51,426 nt of DNA from assembly GCF_900155545.1 (NCBI RefSeq), contig NZ_LT732526.1:172066-223491 (forward strand), written 5' to 3'. Source of the stretch: Clostridium sp. Marseille-P2415 (lineage in GTDB: Bacteria > Bacillota > Clostridia > Lachnospirales > Lachnospiraceae). The notes below the pieces were generated by a model. It was not told the origin of the DNA. It ran no database searches and worked only from the letters and a program-made list of their open reading frames with translations. Made by a program: the position numbers and the translations under genes. Of the stretch, positions 8,251 through 16,342 are shown piece after piece (positions within the stretch are counted from its first letter, which is position 1; every line of letters begins with the position of its first letter).

Positions 8251-9813
8251 ATGCAGGAATATGATAAAAAATTAAAAGAAGAAATAGCGGAATTCAGGGA
8301 AGCCGGACATAAATTTGTGAATAAGGAAATCACTACTGCAGATTTTAAGGGAAAATCCGGAGGTATGGGGGTTTATGCACAAAGGGGCGGCGAAGCTTTT
8401 ATGATTCGTTTAAGGATCCCCTGCGGTATATTATCATTTACCCATATGAAATTAATCCATAAATTTACCGTACAATACGGTTTACAACGAATTCATCTCA
8501 CAACCAGGCAGGCCATCCAGCTTCATGATCTGGATATTGATTCTGTCTGCGATATCATGGAAGCTGCCATTGACCATGGTTTATATACCAGAGGAGGTGG
8601 CGGCAACTATCCCCGTAATGTTGCCCTGTCTCCCCTATCCGGCGTGGATAAAGCAGAAGCCTTTGATCCGACTCCTTATGCGCTGCAGGCGAACCGGTAT
8701 GTTATGGAACGTATCACGGAATACCGTCTGCCCCGTAAGCTAAAAATAGCCTTTTCCAACAGTGAAGCGGATACTGCCAACTGTACCATTAATGATTTGG
8801 GCTTTATGGCAGTCATGAATCAGGGAAAACCGTTTTTTAAGATGTTTCTTGCAGGCGGTTTAGGCAATAATCCGGCTGTGGCTTTACCGTATGATGAGCT
8901 GATCCCCCTAAACCAGGTTCTGTACCACGTGGAAGCTGTAACCAGGATATTTGCGGCGGAAGGGGATTATCAGAATAAAGGAAAAGCGAGATTAAGGTAC
9001 ATACCAAAAAGAATGGGGGAAGAAGCATTTATGGAGTGTTATAAAAAGCATCTTGCCCAGGTGAAAGAATCCTTGGAACTGGATATTAATGCGGCCGCAG
9101 CCGGGATAAACGAACATGCGGATGAGATGCAGGCTTCTTATATCCATGCAGACAGTACAAATCTGATAGCCCAAAAACAAGAGGGATTATATACCGCAGT
9201 GATCCATCCCCAATGCGGGCAGCTGCCTGTAAAAGCCCTGGAGAAAATAATTACATTCCTGGTGGATAAAGAGCAGGATATACGCCTTAGTATGGAGGAA
9301 AGCCTGTTCATCCGCAACCTGTCCAGGGAGGAGGGAGAAAAACTCCTCGCCATAATGGAAGATACCAATCAGGTAACCAGGATTGGCATGAGTGTCAGCT
9401 GTGTGGGAGTACCTACCTGCCAGATAGGAATTGAAGAGAGCCAGGCTTTATTAAAAGAAATAAACAGGGAGCTGGAGGAAAATAAGATAAAGACGGATTA
9501 TCTGCCAAGGGTTTCCATATCAGGGTGTTTCAATTCCTGTTCCAGGCACCAGGTAAGTGAAATTGGCTTTGCCGGCTGTAAAAAACGTATTTCTGATGCT
9601 CCGGCAGATGCCTTTGAACTTCATATAGGGGGAGCGGCAGGCAAAGATAACACCCATTTGGGAAAATGTCTGGGGGCAGTAAAAAAAGAGGATATTCCAG
9701 GTTTTATGGTGAAGCTTTCTCAGGCATTAAATGCCAAAGGAATGTATTTTATGGACTATCTGAAAGAATACCGGGAAGAGTTTGAGGAGTTGTCGAAAGC
9801 ATATCTGATCTGA
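8251..9813 (+). CDS. Ferredoxin-type nitrite/sulfite reductase (siroheme, 4Fe-4S)
   Basis: A 520-residue siroheme enzyme for six-electron reduction of nitrite to ammonia or sulfite to sulfide, in the cytoplasm. The two ferredoxin-like half domains and two catalytic domains are in normal order: the N-terminal half carries HLTTRQAIQLHDL and GGGGNYPRNV. The four cluster ligands are C384 and C390 (CVGVPTC) and C426 and C430 (SGCFNSC). Length is usual. A ribosome site AGGAG precedes ATG 8251. No partner electron-transfer or transport gene is adjacent, so nitrite versus sulfite cannot be decided from context. Confidence 0.9.
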   Translation: MQEYDKKLKEEIAEFREAGHKFVNKEITTADFKGKSGGMGVYAQRGGEAFMIRLRIPCGILSFTHMKLIHKFTVQYGLQRIHLTTRQAIQLHDLDIDSVCDIMEAAIDHGLYTRGGGGNYPRNVALSPLSGVDKAEAFDPTPYALQANRYVMERITEYRLPRKLKIAFSNSEADTANCTINDLGFMAVMNQGKPFFKMFLAGGLGNNPAVALPYDELIPLNQVLYHVEAVTRIFAAEGDYQNKGKARLRYIPKRMGEEAFMECYKKHLAQVKESLELDINAAAAGINEHADEMQASYIHADSTNLIAQKQEGLYTAVIHPQCGQLPVKALEKIITFLVDKEQDIRLSMEESLFIRNLSREEGEKLLAIMEDTNQVTRIGMSVSCVGVPTCQIGIEESQALLKEINRELEENKIKTDYLPRVSISGCFNSCSRHQVSEIGFAGCKKRISDAPADAFELHIGGAAGKDNTHLGKCLGAVKKEDIPGFMVKLSQALNAKGMYFMDYLKEYREEFEELSKAYLI

Positions 9814-9832
9814 TGGATATTCTGCCGTTGCC

Positions 9833-9874
9833 TTGACAAAGAATCAAAAATGGATGATAATGAATATATTCATT
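9833..9874 (+). promoter_or_regulatory. tetR promoter with overlapping palindromic operator
   Basis: TTGACA (9833-9838), a 17-base spacer and GATAAT (9856-9861) form a near-consensus promoter. The perfect palindrome AATGAATATATTCATT at 9859-9874 overlaps the -10 box. The same core (TGAATA/TATTCA) occurs twice at the next promoter, so the TetR protein probably binds all three and represses its own gene. Confidence 0.75.
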
Positions 9875-9908
9875 CACTCGTAAAATGATTTTAAGCGGAG
9901 GCAAAGAT

Positions 9909-10550
9909 ATGGCATTATCAAAAAATAAATTATCAGAGGACGGAAATGATGGTTCCCGTAAAATACGGATATCAAAAGAACCGGATGAACGCCGTCAGGA
10001 AATTGTTGTAACAGCATTAGAGCTGTTTTCTGAAAAAGGTTATGAAAATTCGACCATTCAAGATATCGCTGAAAGAATGAATGTATCCCCAGGTTTATGT
10101 TACCGGTATTTTAAATCGAAAACGGAAATTTTTGCGGCAACTTCAGAGTATTATGCAATACAAGCAGTAGAACAAATGAAAATCCCAATATCACAGGATA
10201 TTCCGGCAATTGAAAAGTTGAATCTTGTCATAAACCGCATGTTTGATTTTTCGGTTAATCATCATGAATTTGAATCGAGATATAATGAGGGGTCAAGCAT
10301 TAGGGCGATTCTCTTAGATGATGTAGCATATCAATGGATGTCTGTAATGATTCCGATTCTAGAACAAGGAATAAAAGAAAATACTTTTCATTGCAGCAAT
10401 GCTCCCAGAACTGCTCAGTTTTTGATTTCCGGTCTGATACACACTTTCCACGAAGAAATGCCAGCGGAAAATGCGAAGGAATATATGCAATCTTTTTTTG
10501 ATTTTACACAAGATATGCTGGTACGTGTTTTAGGAATTAAGGCAGATTAG
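9909..10550 (+). CDS. TetR/AcrR family transcriptional regulator
   Basis: A 213-residue repressor. The DNA-binding domain runs from about residue 28 to 75 with the helix-turn-helix STIQDIAERMNVSPGLCYRY and following FKSKTEIF. The ligand-binding C-terminal part is variable and gives no hint of the inducer. ATG 9909 is chosen over the ATG at 9885 because GGAGG (9896-9900) is 8 bases upstream. The palindromic operator at its own promoter and those ahead of the export operon indicate that it controls the efflux genes at 10.7-14.0 kb. A terminator follows. Confidence 0.9.
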   Translation: MALSKNKLSEDGNDGSRKIRISKEPDERRQEIVVTALELFSEKGYENSTIQDIAERMNVSPGLCYRYFKSKTEIFAATSEYYAIQAVEQMKIPISQDIPAIEKLNLVINRMFDFSVNHHEFESRYNEGSSIRAILLDDVAYQWMSVMIPILEQGIKENTFHCSNAPRTAQFLISGLIHTFHEEMPAENAKEYMQSFFDFTQDMLVRVLGIKAD

Positions 10551-10576
10551 AACAAATAATAAAATATATGTGAAAA

Positions 10577-10619
10577 AAATGTACATGAAAAGTCTTTTGA
10601 CCATCATGTACATTTTTTA
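10577..10619 (+). terminator. Terminator after tetR
   Basis: AATGTACATGA and TCATGTACATT pair around a loop of about 14 bases, followed by TTTTTAT. It lies 27 bases past the tetR stop. Confidence 0.9.
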
Positions 10620-10631
10620 TTGACAATCCAT

Positions 10632-10702
10632 TGAATAAATTTATTCATTGACATTTCCGATACAAAGATTTATTATATGAGTGAATAAAATTATTCACTC
10701 AT
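10632..10702 (+). promoter_or_regulatory. Efflux operon promoter flanked by two TetR-type operators
   Basis: The promoter has consensus TTGACA (10648-10653), a 17-base spacer and TATTAT (10671-10676). A perfect 16-bp palindrome TGAATAAATTTATTCA (10632-10647) abuts the -35 box. A perfect 26-bp palindrome at 10677-10702, with arms ATGAGTGAATAA and TTATTCACTCAT around AA, directly follows the -10 box. Both share the TGAATA/TATTCA core with the site in front of tetR. Confidence 0.85.
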
Positions 10703-10722
10703 GAGGAGGTGAGTATATTTCA

Positions 10723-11124
10723 TTGCATCAATCAGGGGAAGATTATCTGAAAACAATTTTACTGCTTCATAAGCGCTTTCATGTGGTTAGGAAAGTGGAC
10801 ATAGCAGAAGCTATGGGATATACAAAGCCGAGTGTAAGCCATATGATAAAGAATTTAAATCAACTTCATTATGTTGATGTTATCGGAAATAATGTATGTC
10901 TCACTGCGATTGGGCGGCAGTGTGCAAATAAGATATATGCACGGTACTGCATAATTAGGGATTTGTTAATCTATTTGGGAGTTAAACCGCTGACGGCAGA
11001 AAAAGATGCCTGCCGTATGGAACATATGATAAGCGATGAAACATTTGAAGCATTAAAAAATTATTGGAAAGGAGAACTCATAAATGGTGTCATTGCTGGC
11101 TCGGCTATTGATAAAGGATTATAA
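10723..11124 (+). CDS. DtxR/MntR-like metal-dependent regulator
   Basis: A protein of about 133 residues with the N-terminal winged helix of the DtxR/MntR/SirR family (SGEDYLKTIL, then VDIAEAMGYTKPSVSHMI) and a short dimerisation domain with the EKDACRMEHMISDE metal-site helix. It should sense Mn or Fe. The frame from TTG 10723 has its GGAGG 13 bases upstream, which is too far. An in-frame ATT at 10717 has ideal 7-base spacing and would give the family's usual SLHxSGEDY beginning, so a rare ATT start is possible. It overlaps the cation exporter gene by 41 bases, so the two are translationally coupled. Confidence 0.85.
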   Translation: MHQSGEDYLKTILLLHKRFHVVRKVDIAEAMGYTKPSVSHMIKNLNQLHYVDVIGNNVCLTAIGRQCANKIYARYCIIRDLLIYLGVKPLTAEKDACRMEHMISDETFEALKNYWKGELINGVIAGSAIDKGL

Positions 11125-12259
11125 GAACACATCATTGCCTTCGGTACAAAAGGCATATGCGAAGCTTTGCAGCATTATCGGAATTTTATTAAATATTCTT
11201 TTATTTACAATTAAATTATTTTCCGGGTTTATAAGCGGATCAACGGCAATTATAACGGATGGCTTTAACAATTTAGCGGATGGAGTTACTTCCGCAGCTT
11301 CTTTTCTTGGTTTTTGCCTGGCCGGAATTGGATCTGGAGAAAATCATTTATTCGGGCACGGCCGGTATGAATGGCTGATGGGATTTCTATCTGCACTTGC
11401 AGTACTTATGATGGGCGGTACATTAGCGAAAAGTTCAATTACATCAATACGCAGCCCTAAAAACGTAGAATTCGGCTGGCTGATATTATTCTTACTTATT
11501 TGTTCTATTCTTGTGAAGCTTTATATGTATTTTTATAACAGGAATATTGCTTGTAAAATAAATTCTTCCTCCATGAAAGCGACGGCTTCTGACTGCATCA
11601 GTGATATGGCCGCAACAACTGCTATTATGATTTCACTTATTGTGCAGCACTTATCCGGCTGGAAAATTGATGGCTGGTGCGGATTGCTGGTTTCTGTTTT
11701 TATTATGCTTTCAGGACTCAAATCTATGACAGAAATTATAGAAAGGCTGCTGGGACAATCACCGGATGAAGGCTTAGTTGATAGAATTACAACTCTTATT
11801 ATGCAGTATCCGGAGGTACAAGGTATCAATAGTCTGATCATTCATGATTATGGTCTTGGACATTATGTAGCTTCCATGCACATTGAGGGAGAGGAAGAAA
11901 ACAGTGTCATTTTAAACGACATTGCCAATGAAATCTCTTATAAACTTTATCTGGAAATGGATTGCGACACAACAATACAAATTGATTATTTAGATACCGA
12001 TTCCGTTATGTATGACTTGATATATAAAAAAGCGGGACAGGAAATTCAAAGATTCGAAGCGAATGGGAAGATAAAAAGTTTGCGAATCGTAAAATCAGGA
12101 TTACATAAAAATGTGTTATTCATAGTTTCAGGGTCAAGAAAGCTGCAAAAGAAACAAGATCAAGTCAGGGAAGCGATAAATCAATCCATACTTTCAGTCA
12201 ATAGCAATTACAGGGTAATCACTAAGCTAGTCATTGCAGCCTTACATTCAAAAAAGTAA
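11084..12259 (+). CDS. Cation diffusion facilitator, probable Mn2+ exporter
   Basis: A 391-residue membrane exporter of divalent metals driven by proton exchange. The family's metal site is visible: NNLAD (NxxxD) in transmembrane helix 2 and DCISD (DxxxD) in helix 5, the combination of the manganese group of the family. A cytoplasmic dimerisation domain (from about residue 225, with HDYGLGHYVASMHIEGE) follows, and about 100 further C-terminal residues form an extension. AAGGAG precedes ATG 11084. Coupling to a MntR-like regulator supports manganese or iron as substrate. The upstream TetR sites suggest a second control input. Confidence 0.87.
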   Translation: MVSLLARLLIKDYKNTSLPSVQKAYAKLCSIIGILLNILLFTIKLFSGFISGSTAIITDGFNNLADGVTSAASFLGFCLAGIGSGENHLFGHGRYEWLMGFLSALAVLMMGGTLAKSSITSIRSPKNVEFGWLILFLLICSILVKLYMYFYNRNIACKINSSSMKATASDCISDMAATTAIMISLIVQHLSGWKIDGWCGLLVSVFIMLSGLKSMTEIIERLLGQSPDEGLVDRITTLIMQYPEVQGINSLIIHDYGLGHYVASMHIEGEEENSVILNDIANEISYKLYLEMDCDTTIQIDYLDTDSVMYDLIYKKAGQEIQRFEANGKIKSLRIVKSGLHKNVLFIVSGSRKLQKKQDQVREAINQSILSVNSNYRVITKLVIAALHSKK

Positions 12260-12315
12260 TACCGCAATTTCATTAATAAATATACACAAATTTTAAACTA
12301 AAGGAGATTTTTATT

Positions 12316-13668
12316 ATGAACAAGGAAGAACGTATCATAATGCTAAGGGAAGCCCCAATTCCTCAGCTTTTATTGAAAATGGGACTGCCGACAATGATCG
12401 GCATGCTGGTGACAGGGTTTTATAATCTGATTGATGCTTACTTTGTTGGAGGACTTGGTACAAGCCAGATGGGAGCAATATCCATTGCCTTCCCTCTTGG
12501 TCAAGCAATCGTCGGTGTCGCAGTCATGTTTGGCGGTGGTGCAGCGGCGTATATATCCAGACTATTGGGAGAAAGAAAAAATAAAGAAGCAAGTCATGTA
12601 GCTTCAACAGCTCTTTATTCAAGCCTTTTTATTGGTGCTGTTGTTATCATTCTGTTAGAGTGTTTCTTGGATAATGTAATATGGGGCTTAGGTGCAACGG
12701 AAACAATTTTTCCTTATGCAAAACAATATGCCATTATCTATATAGCAAGTTCAATCTTCAATATATTTAATGTTACCATGAACAATATTGCTTCAAGTGA
12801 GGGAGCGGTTAAGGTTTCCATGTCAGCCATGCTGCTTGGTGCCGGACTGAATGTCATCTTTGCTCCTGCTTTCATTTTTGGTCTGCATATGGGGATTATA
12901 GGGGCAGGAATGGCAACGGCTGTTGCTCAAATCGTTACATCTATTATGTATTTGTTTTACATAGTAAAGAAAAAAAGCATTTTTAGCTTTTCTCTGAAAG
13001 AAATCCGCTATGAGGGTTTAATTTTCAAGGAAATTTTTAAAGTCGGAATAGGAATTCTTGTTTTTCAGCTTGCAACCAGTGTCGCTATTAGTCTAACAAA
13101 TATGGCGGCGCAGCCATATGGTGACTCTGTTATTGCTGCGATGGGGATTATGACCCGTGTGATCTCTATGGGTATTTATGCGGTATTCGGTTTTGCAAAA
13201 GGTTTTCAGCCCGTTGCCGGATATAATTATGGTGCAGGACAATATGAACGGTTACAAAGTGCAACAAAGACTGCAGTAAAATGGACTAGTATTTTTTGTA
13301 TTTTAATGACGCTGTTTATGATTTTATTTCCGCAGCCGGTCGTTTCTTTATTTACAACGAACGATGCATCGGTTATAGAAATCGGCTCATTTGCACTTCG
13401 TATTAATATTATTACATTCATTTTCTATGGCATGGAAGCAATTTACTGTATGCTTTTTATGGCACTTGGTAAACCGTTAGGCGGTTGGGTACTTTGCGCC
13501 GGACGTCAGGCCGTGTTCTTTATTCCTATTATTTTGATGCTGCCTAAATTTATGGGACTAAATGGAGTGATAGCAGCACAGCCGATTGCCGACATTATCA
13601 CGATTATCATCATGGGAATTTTAGCAGTAAAACTGAATGGAGAAATCAGGCAATCTGCAAATGATTGA
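12316..13668 (+). CDS. MATE family multidrug efflux pump
   Basis: A 450-residue polytopic membrane protein with about 12 predicted helices and the two homologous halves of MATE exporters. The first half has MGLPTMIGMLVTGFYNLIDAYFVGG and the second has GFQPVAGYNYGAGQYERL, both typical. Such pumps export cationic drugs using sodium or proton gradients. The ribosome site AAAGGAG precedes ATG 12316. It lies 56 bases after the cation exporter and is probably in the same TetR-controlled transcript. Confidence 0.93.
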   Translation: MNKEERIIMLREAPIPQLLLKMGLPTMIGMLVTGFYNLIDAYFVGGLGTSQMGAISIAFPLGQAIVGVAVMFGGGAAAYISRLLGERKNKEASHVASTALYSSLFIGAVVIILLECFLDNVIWGLGATETIFPYAKQYAIIYIASSIFNIFNVTMNNIASSEGAVKVSMSAMLLGAGLNVIFAPAFIFGLHMGIIGAGMATAVAQIVTSIMYLFYIVKKKSIFSFSLKEIRYEGLIFKEIFKVGIGILVFQLATSVAISLTNMAAQPYGDSVIAAMGIMTRVISMGIYAVFGFAKGFQPVAGYNYGAGQYERLQSATKTAVKWTSIFCILMTLFMILFPQPVVSLFTTNDASVIEIGSFALRINIITFIFYGMEAIYCMLFMALGKPLGGWVLCAGRQAVFFIPIILMLPKFMGLNGVIAAQPIADIITIIIMGILAVKLNGEIRQSAND

Positions 13669-13681
13669 AGGAGAAATGAAA

Positions 13682-14038
13682 ATGAAAGTTCAGCAGATTT
13701 TAAATCGAATTTATGTAAATGAAATGGATCAGGCGGTAGCATTCTATGAAAACCTGCTTGGTCAAAAATGTAATATAAGATTCGAGCACAAGCAGCTTCA
13801 GTTGGAATTAGCACAAGTGGGAAGCATTCTGATTATTGGCGGCTCGGACGAAGTACTGAAGCCGTTTAGAAACACAAAAGCAACATTTATTGTTGACTCC
13901 ATAATAGAATTTAAGGATTTTCTATTAGAGAACGGTGCCACAATAATGAAAGATATAAAGGAAACTCCTACAGGAATAAATATGATTGTAAAACACTTTG
14001 ACGGTACGATTGTAGAATATGAAGAACAACGAAATTAG
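13682..14038 (+). CDS. VOC (glyoxalase/bleomycin resistance) family protein
   Basis: A 118-residue single-module vicinal-oxygen-chelate fold protein: ILNRIYVNEMDQAVAFYENLLGQ at the start and GTIVEYEEQ at the end. The activity is unknown; relatives bind drugs or act on small thiol adducts. ATG 13682 is preferred because AAGGAG (13668-13673) is 8 bases upstream; the frame extends back into the MATE gene without a better start. It closes the efflux operon and is followed by a terminator. Confidence 0.82.
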   Translation: MKVQQILNRIYVNEMDQAVAFYENLLGQKCNIRFEHKQLQLELAQVGSILIIGGSDEVLKPFRNTKATFIVDSIIEFKDFLLENGATIMKDIKETPTGINMIVKHFDGTIVEYEEQRN

Positions 14039-14070
14039 CCTGTACTGTTACTTATACAGTTATATGACTG

Positions 14071-14106
14071 AACCCTCCAAACCCGTAAAGCTTGGAGGGT
14101 TACTTT
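14071..14106 (+). terminator. Terminator closing the efflux operon
   Basis: AACCCTCCAA and TTGGAGGGTT form a 10-bp perfect stem with an 11-base loop followed by ACTTTATG. It lies 32 bases past the VOC gene. Confidence 0.85.
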
Positions 14107-14511
14107 ATGTGTTGGTCAATAATGGCTGCGCTGCTGCGGATTTGCTGCAGCGATATTGAATCGGTTACATAAGAAATAGCTTTACTGGTTATTTCTAAAA
14201 AGAAGCCTGTCCATCTTAATCGGTAGGTTTATCTGCATACCCTGTGTAAATCCTGTGTTTCTGCATTCATCATAGCTCCTGGTATAAGAAGCATTGTGAA
14301 TTTACTAATATTTTGCCGCCAAGGAACGATCAGGTCTTGACACCATCATTATTGTCGGTTCAAGGCATGGAGGATTTTTATTATCGAATGAATTGGCTCA
14401 TAAAGTCATCTCATTTTTCTTGAAAATTAATATTATTAAAAAAGTAAATTGATATATTTAATTGGCAAATTAATTATTTTAATATAATGATTGATATTGT
14501 TGATTTTCCTA
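14107..14511. other. Intergenic stretch with a short coding remnant
   Basis: No complete gene is visible. On the plus strand at 14317-14452 an open frame encodes ERSGLDTIIIVGSRHGG and SNELAHKVISFF up to a TGA. It vaguely resembles the C-terminus of a universal stress protein, but this is weak. It has no start or ribosome site and is probably debris. Confidence 0.3.
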
Positions 14512-14540
14512 TTGACATATTTGATCTGCGGTTGTATATT
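14512..14540 (+). promoter_or_regulatory. Promoter of the DUF2089 operon
   Basis: TTGACA (14512-14517), a 17-base spacer and TATATT (14535-14540) form a sigma-A type promoter 33 bases ahead of the first start codon. No ECF-type AAC/CGTC elements were noticed. Confidence 0.6.
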
Positions 14541-14573
14541 ATAATCAAATAATACATCAGGATGGTGAAAACA

Positions 14574-14963
14574 ATGAAATACAAAGCTCCGGGTAAGTGC
14601 CCCGTATGCGGTGAAAAACTTTCCATAACCAAGCTCGGCTGTCCCAAGTGTTCCACAGCCATTGAAGGAGATTTCCAGCCTTGTGAATTCTGCCGTCTTC
14701 CGGAAGAAGATCTCGAATTTGTCAAGGTATTCATAAGATGCCGCGGTAATATTAAGGATGTTGAGAAAGAACTGGGCATCTCTTATCCCACGGTCCGCGG
14801 TAAACTGGATTCGGCCATAAGAGGTCTTGGATATGAAGTATCATCAAAAGAATTGATTAAGGAAAATGAAGATAAAACAGCCGCCAGGAATGAAATTCTT
14901 GACCAATTATCAAAGGGTGAAATCTCCCCCAAAGAAGCAGCGGAACGAATTAAAAATCTATAA
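14574..14963 (+). CDS. DUF2089 family zinc-ribbon protein
   Basis: A 129-residue protein with an N-terminal zinc-ribbon-like region (CPVCG, CPKC, CEFC) and a helix-turn-helix-like centre (VEKELGISYPTVRGKLDSAI), as in DUF2089. It ends with a short SHOCT-like tail (ILDQLSKGEISPKEAAERI) that recurs in the next gene. Probably a cytoplasmic regulator of its own operon; that is inferred. ATG 14574 is preferred to the ATG at 14562 because the GGATGGTG ribosome site overlaps the latter. Confidence 0.85.
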   Translation: MKYKAPGKCPVCGEKLSITKLGCPKCSTAIEGDFQPCEFCRLPEEDLEFVKVFIRCRGNIKDVEKELGISYPTVRGKLDSAIRGLGYEVSSKELIKENEDKTAARNEILDQLSKGEISPKEAAERIKNL

Positions 14964-14982
14964 TTAACAGGAGGGTCAGTCA

Positions 14983-15426
14983 ATGAGCGAACAACAAAAA
15001 ATATTAGAAATGATAGAAAAAGGGCAGATTACCGCTGCCGAAGGTATGGAGCTTTTGGAAGCTCTGAATGTAACGAAAGAAGCAGAAACAATTCAGGAGG
15101 TTGAAACCGTAACAACTGCAAGACGTAACTATAAGTTCCTTAAGATAAAGGTTACATCGGATAACAATTCCGTTAATGTTAACGTAAATATACCGATACG
15201 TCTGCTGACCACGATCAGTGAAATCGCTGACAAGATGACTGCTATGGTTCCTGTGGATGCCAGAAGGGAAATGGAAGCGAAAGGGATCGATATTTCCAGC
15301 ATCGATTTTGCAAAGATAATCGAGGAGATCATAAACGGTACCTTGGATGACCCGAATATCGTTGATGTGGAAGCCTGGGATGAAAGCCAAAAGGCGATGG
15401 TAAAGGTGAGAGTATATGTCGATTAA
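14983..15426 (+). CDS. SHOCT-like domain protein (YvlB-N-terminal type)
   Basis: A 147-residue protein. Residues about 3-30 (QQKILEMIEKGQITAAEGMELLEAL) form the SHOCT-like helical hairpin found at the N-terminus of YvlB/DUF4097 proteins. The rest includes KFLKIKVTSDNNSVNVNVNI, a beta-rich start, and a VDVEAWDESQKAMVKVRVYVD ending. No membrane helix. AGGAGG precedes its ATG, 19 bases after the DUF2089 gene. Its body is related to the following gene: both have FLxIK near the start, an IPI/L proline pair, and a VDV...VKV tail. Function unknown; envelope stress is a reasonable guess from the operon. Confidence 0.75.
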   Translation: MSEQQKILEMIEKGQITAAEGMELLEALNVTKEAETIQEVETVTTARRNYKFLKIKVTSDNNSVNVNVNIPIRLLTTISEIADKMTAMVPVDARREMEAKGIDISSIDFAKIIEEIINGTLDDPNIVDVEAWDESQKAMVKVRVYVD

Positions 15427-15730
15427 GGGCTTTCGTTTCTTGTGGATCAAGCTTCAGATTGAGAACAGAAGGTTCATAAGTATTCCCCTTCCAATCCCTT
15501 TGTATATCTTTCAGGAATTATTGGACTGTTTTCTGGACTTACTGACTGTCGCGTGTTTTTTTGTACCGAAAGTGCCTGATCCGGATTCATCCTCACTAAT
15601 CACCATCTATTCAGTGAAAGCACTCGTTATCATGGTCATGAAACTGCTGGATTCTTTAGCCGGGGATGAACCCTATGATCTTGTCGATGTTACAACTGAC
15701 AAAGTCAAGGTATTAATTAAAATCAGGTAA
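15416..15730 (+). CDS. Unnamed protein related to the preceding gene's C-terminal domain
   Basis: A 104-residue protein starting at an ATG that overlaps the end of the previous gene by 11 bases. It starts MSIKGFRFLWIKLQIENR, includes PLPIPLYIFQELLDCFLDLL and ends YDLVDVTTDKVKVLIKIR. Compared with the previous protein it keeps the FLxIK...IPI and LVDV...KVxI/V landmarks but lacks the SHOCT hairpin, so it looks like a second copy of that body domain. It has a hydrophobic centre (residues about 25-45) that may bind a membrane. I do not recognise a named family. Confidence 0.65.
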   Translation: MSIKGFRFLWIKLQIENRRFISIPLPIPLYIFQELLDCFLDLLTVACFFVPKVPDPDSSSLITIYSVKALVIMVMKLLDSLAGDEPYDLVDVTTDKVKVLIKIR

Positions 15731-15752
15731 AGCATGTCTATTGGAGGTAAAA

Positions 15753-16094
15753 ATGAAGAAATTGTTCATAAAATATATATCTATCATATTAACAATATAT
15801 CTGCTGTCATTCGTATTGCACACGATTTATATCGGCAGTATCCCGGCACTTCTTATCATGGGATTGGTGCTGTTAGCAGTAAACCTTATATTAAAGCCGA
15901 TTCTGCTGTTGATTACATTACCGTTCAGCCTGCTGACCTTAGGATTATTCAGCTTTATTGTGAATGCCTGGACGATCATGATTGCAGATCATTTTGTAAC
16001 AAACATAAGCATGGGCGGCTTTCTTAATTCACTGCTTGCCGCTTTCCTCATCGTTATCTTTCATCATCTGTTCCATGCTGCAGAAATGCGGTAA
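15753..16094 (+). CDS. Phage holin 4_2/YvlD family membrane protein
   Basis: A 113-residue protein with about four hydrophobic helices, matching the YvlD / phage holin family 4 superfamily 2 pattern (LVLLAVNLILKPILLLITLP, then LGLFSFIVNAWTIMIADH). Despite the name, chromosomal members are not lysis proteins; in Bacillus yvlD belongs to a membrane-stress operon. ATG 15753 follows GGAGG by 5 bases; the in-frame TTG at 15741 is not supported. It is the last gene of the DUF2089 operon. Confidence 0.82.
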   Translation: MKKLFIKYISIILTIYLLSFVLHTIYIGSIPALLIMGLVLLAVNLILKPILLLITLPFSLLTLGLFSFIVNAWTIMIADHFVTNISMGGFLNSLLAAFLIVIFHHLFHAAEMR

Positions 16095-16342
16095 GGCAAT
16101 TGTGGCAGCACTGGTCAGTGCAGGAGTCAGCGTAGTAAATGTCCATTTCATACGTCTTATTTATGGTTCTTTGGTGTATTATATAATATATGCAAGAAAA
16201 AATGATTAAAAAACAGGCGCGGGGATTTTAAATGGAATTTCACAGCTGCTGATGATACATCATCTGCAGTTAATACCGCATTGAAACAGGCACTTGTAAA
16301 TTATGTATCTACGTTAGCCGCAAAATAACAGGAGAGTGGAAA
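16095..16342. other. Intergenic stretch with an unidentified coding tail
   Basis: At 16236-16328 (+) an open frame with no start encodes FTAADDTSSAVNTALKQALV and ends in TAA just before the next gene. It looks like the C-terminus of a lost small protein; family not recognised. Otherwise nothing is visible. Confidence 0.3.

Noticed and set aside
15734-16027. A 97-codon frame overlapping the YvlD-like gene
   Set aside because: It is in another frame of a clear membrane-protein gene with a better start and family match.
15753-16094. Prophage holin
   Set aside because: The family name is historical. No other phage genes are nearby and the operon matches chromosomal yvlD-type genes.
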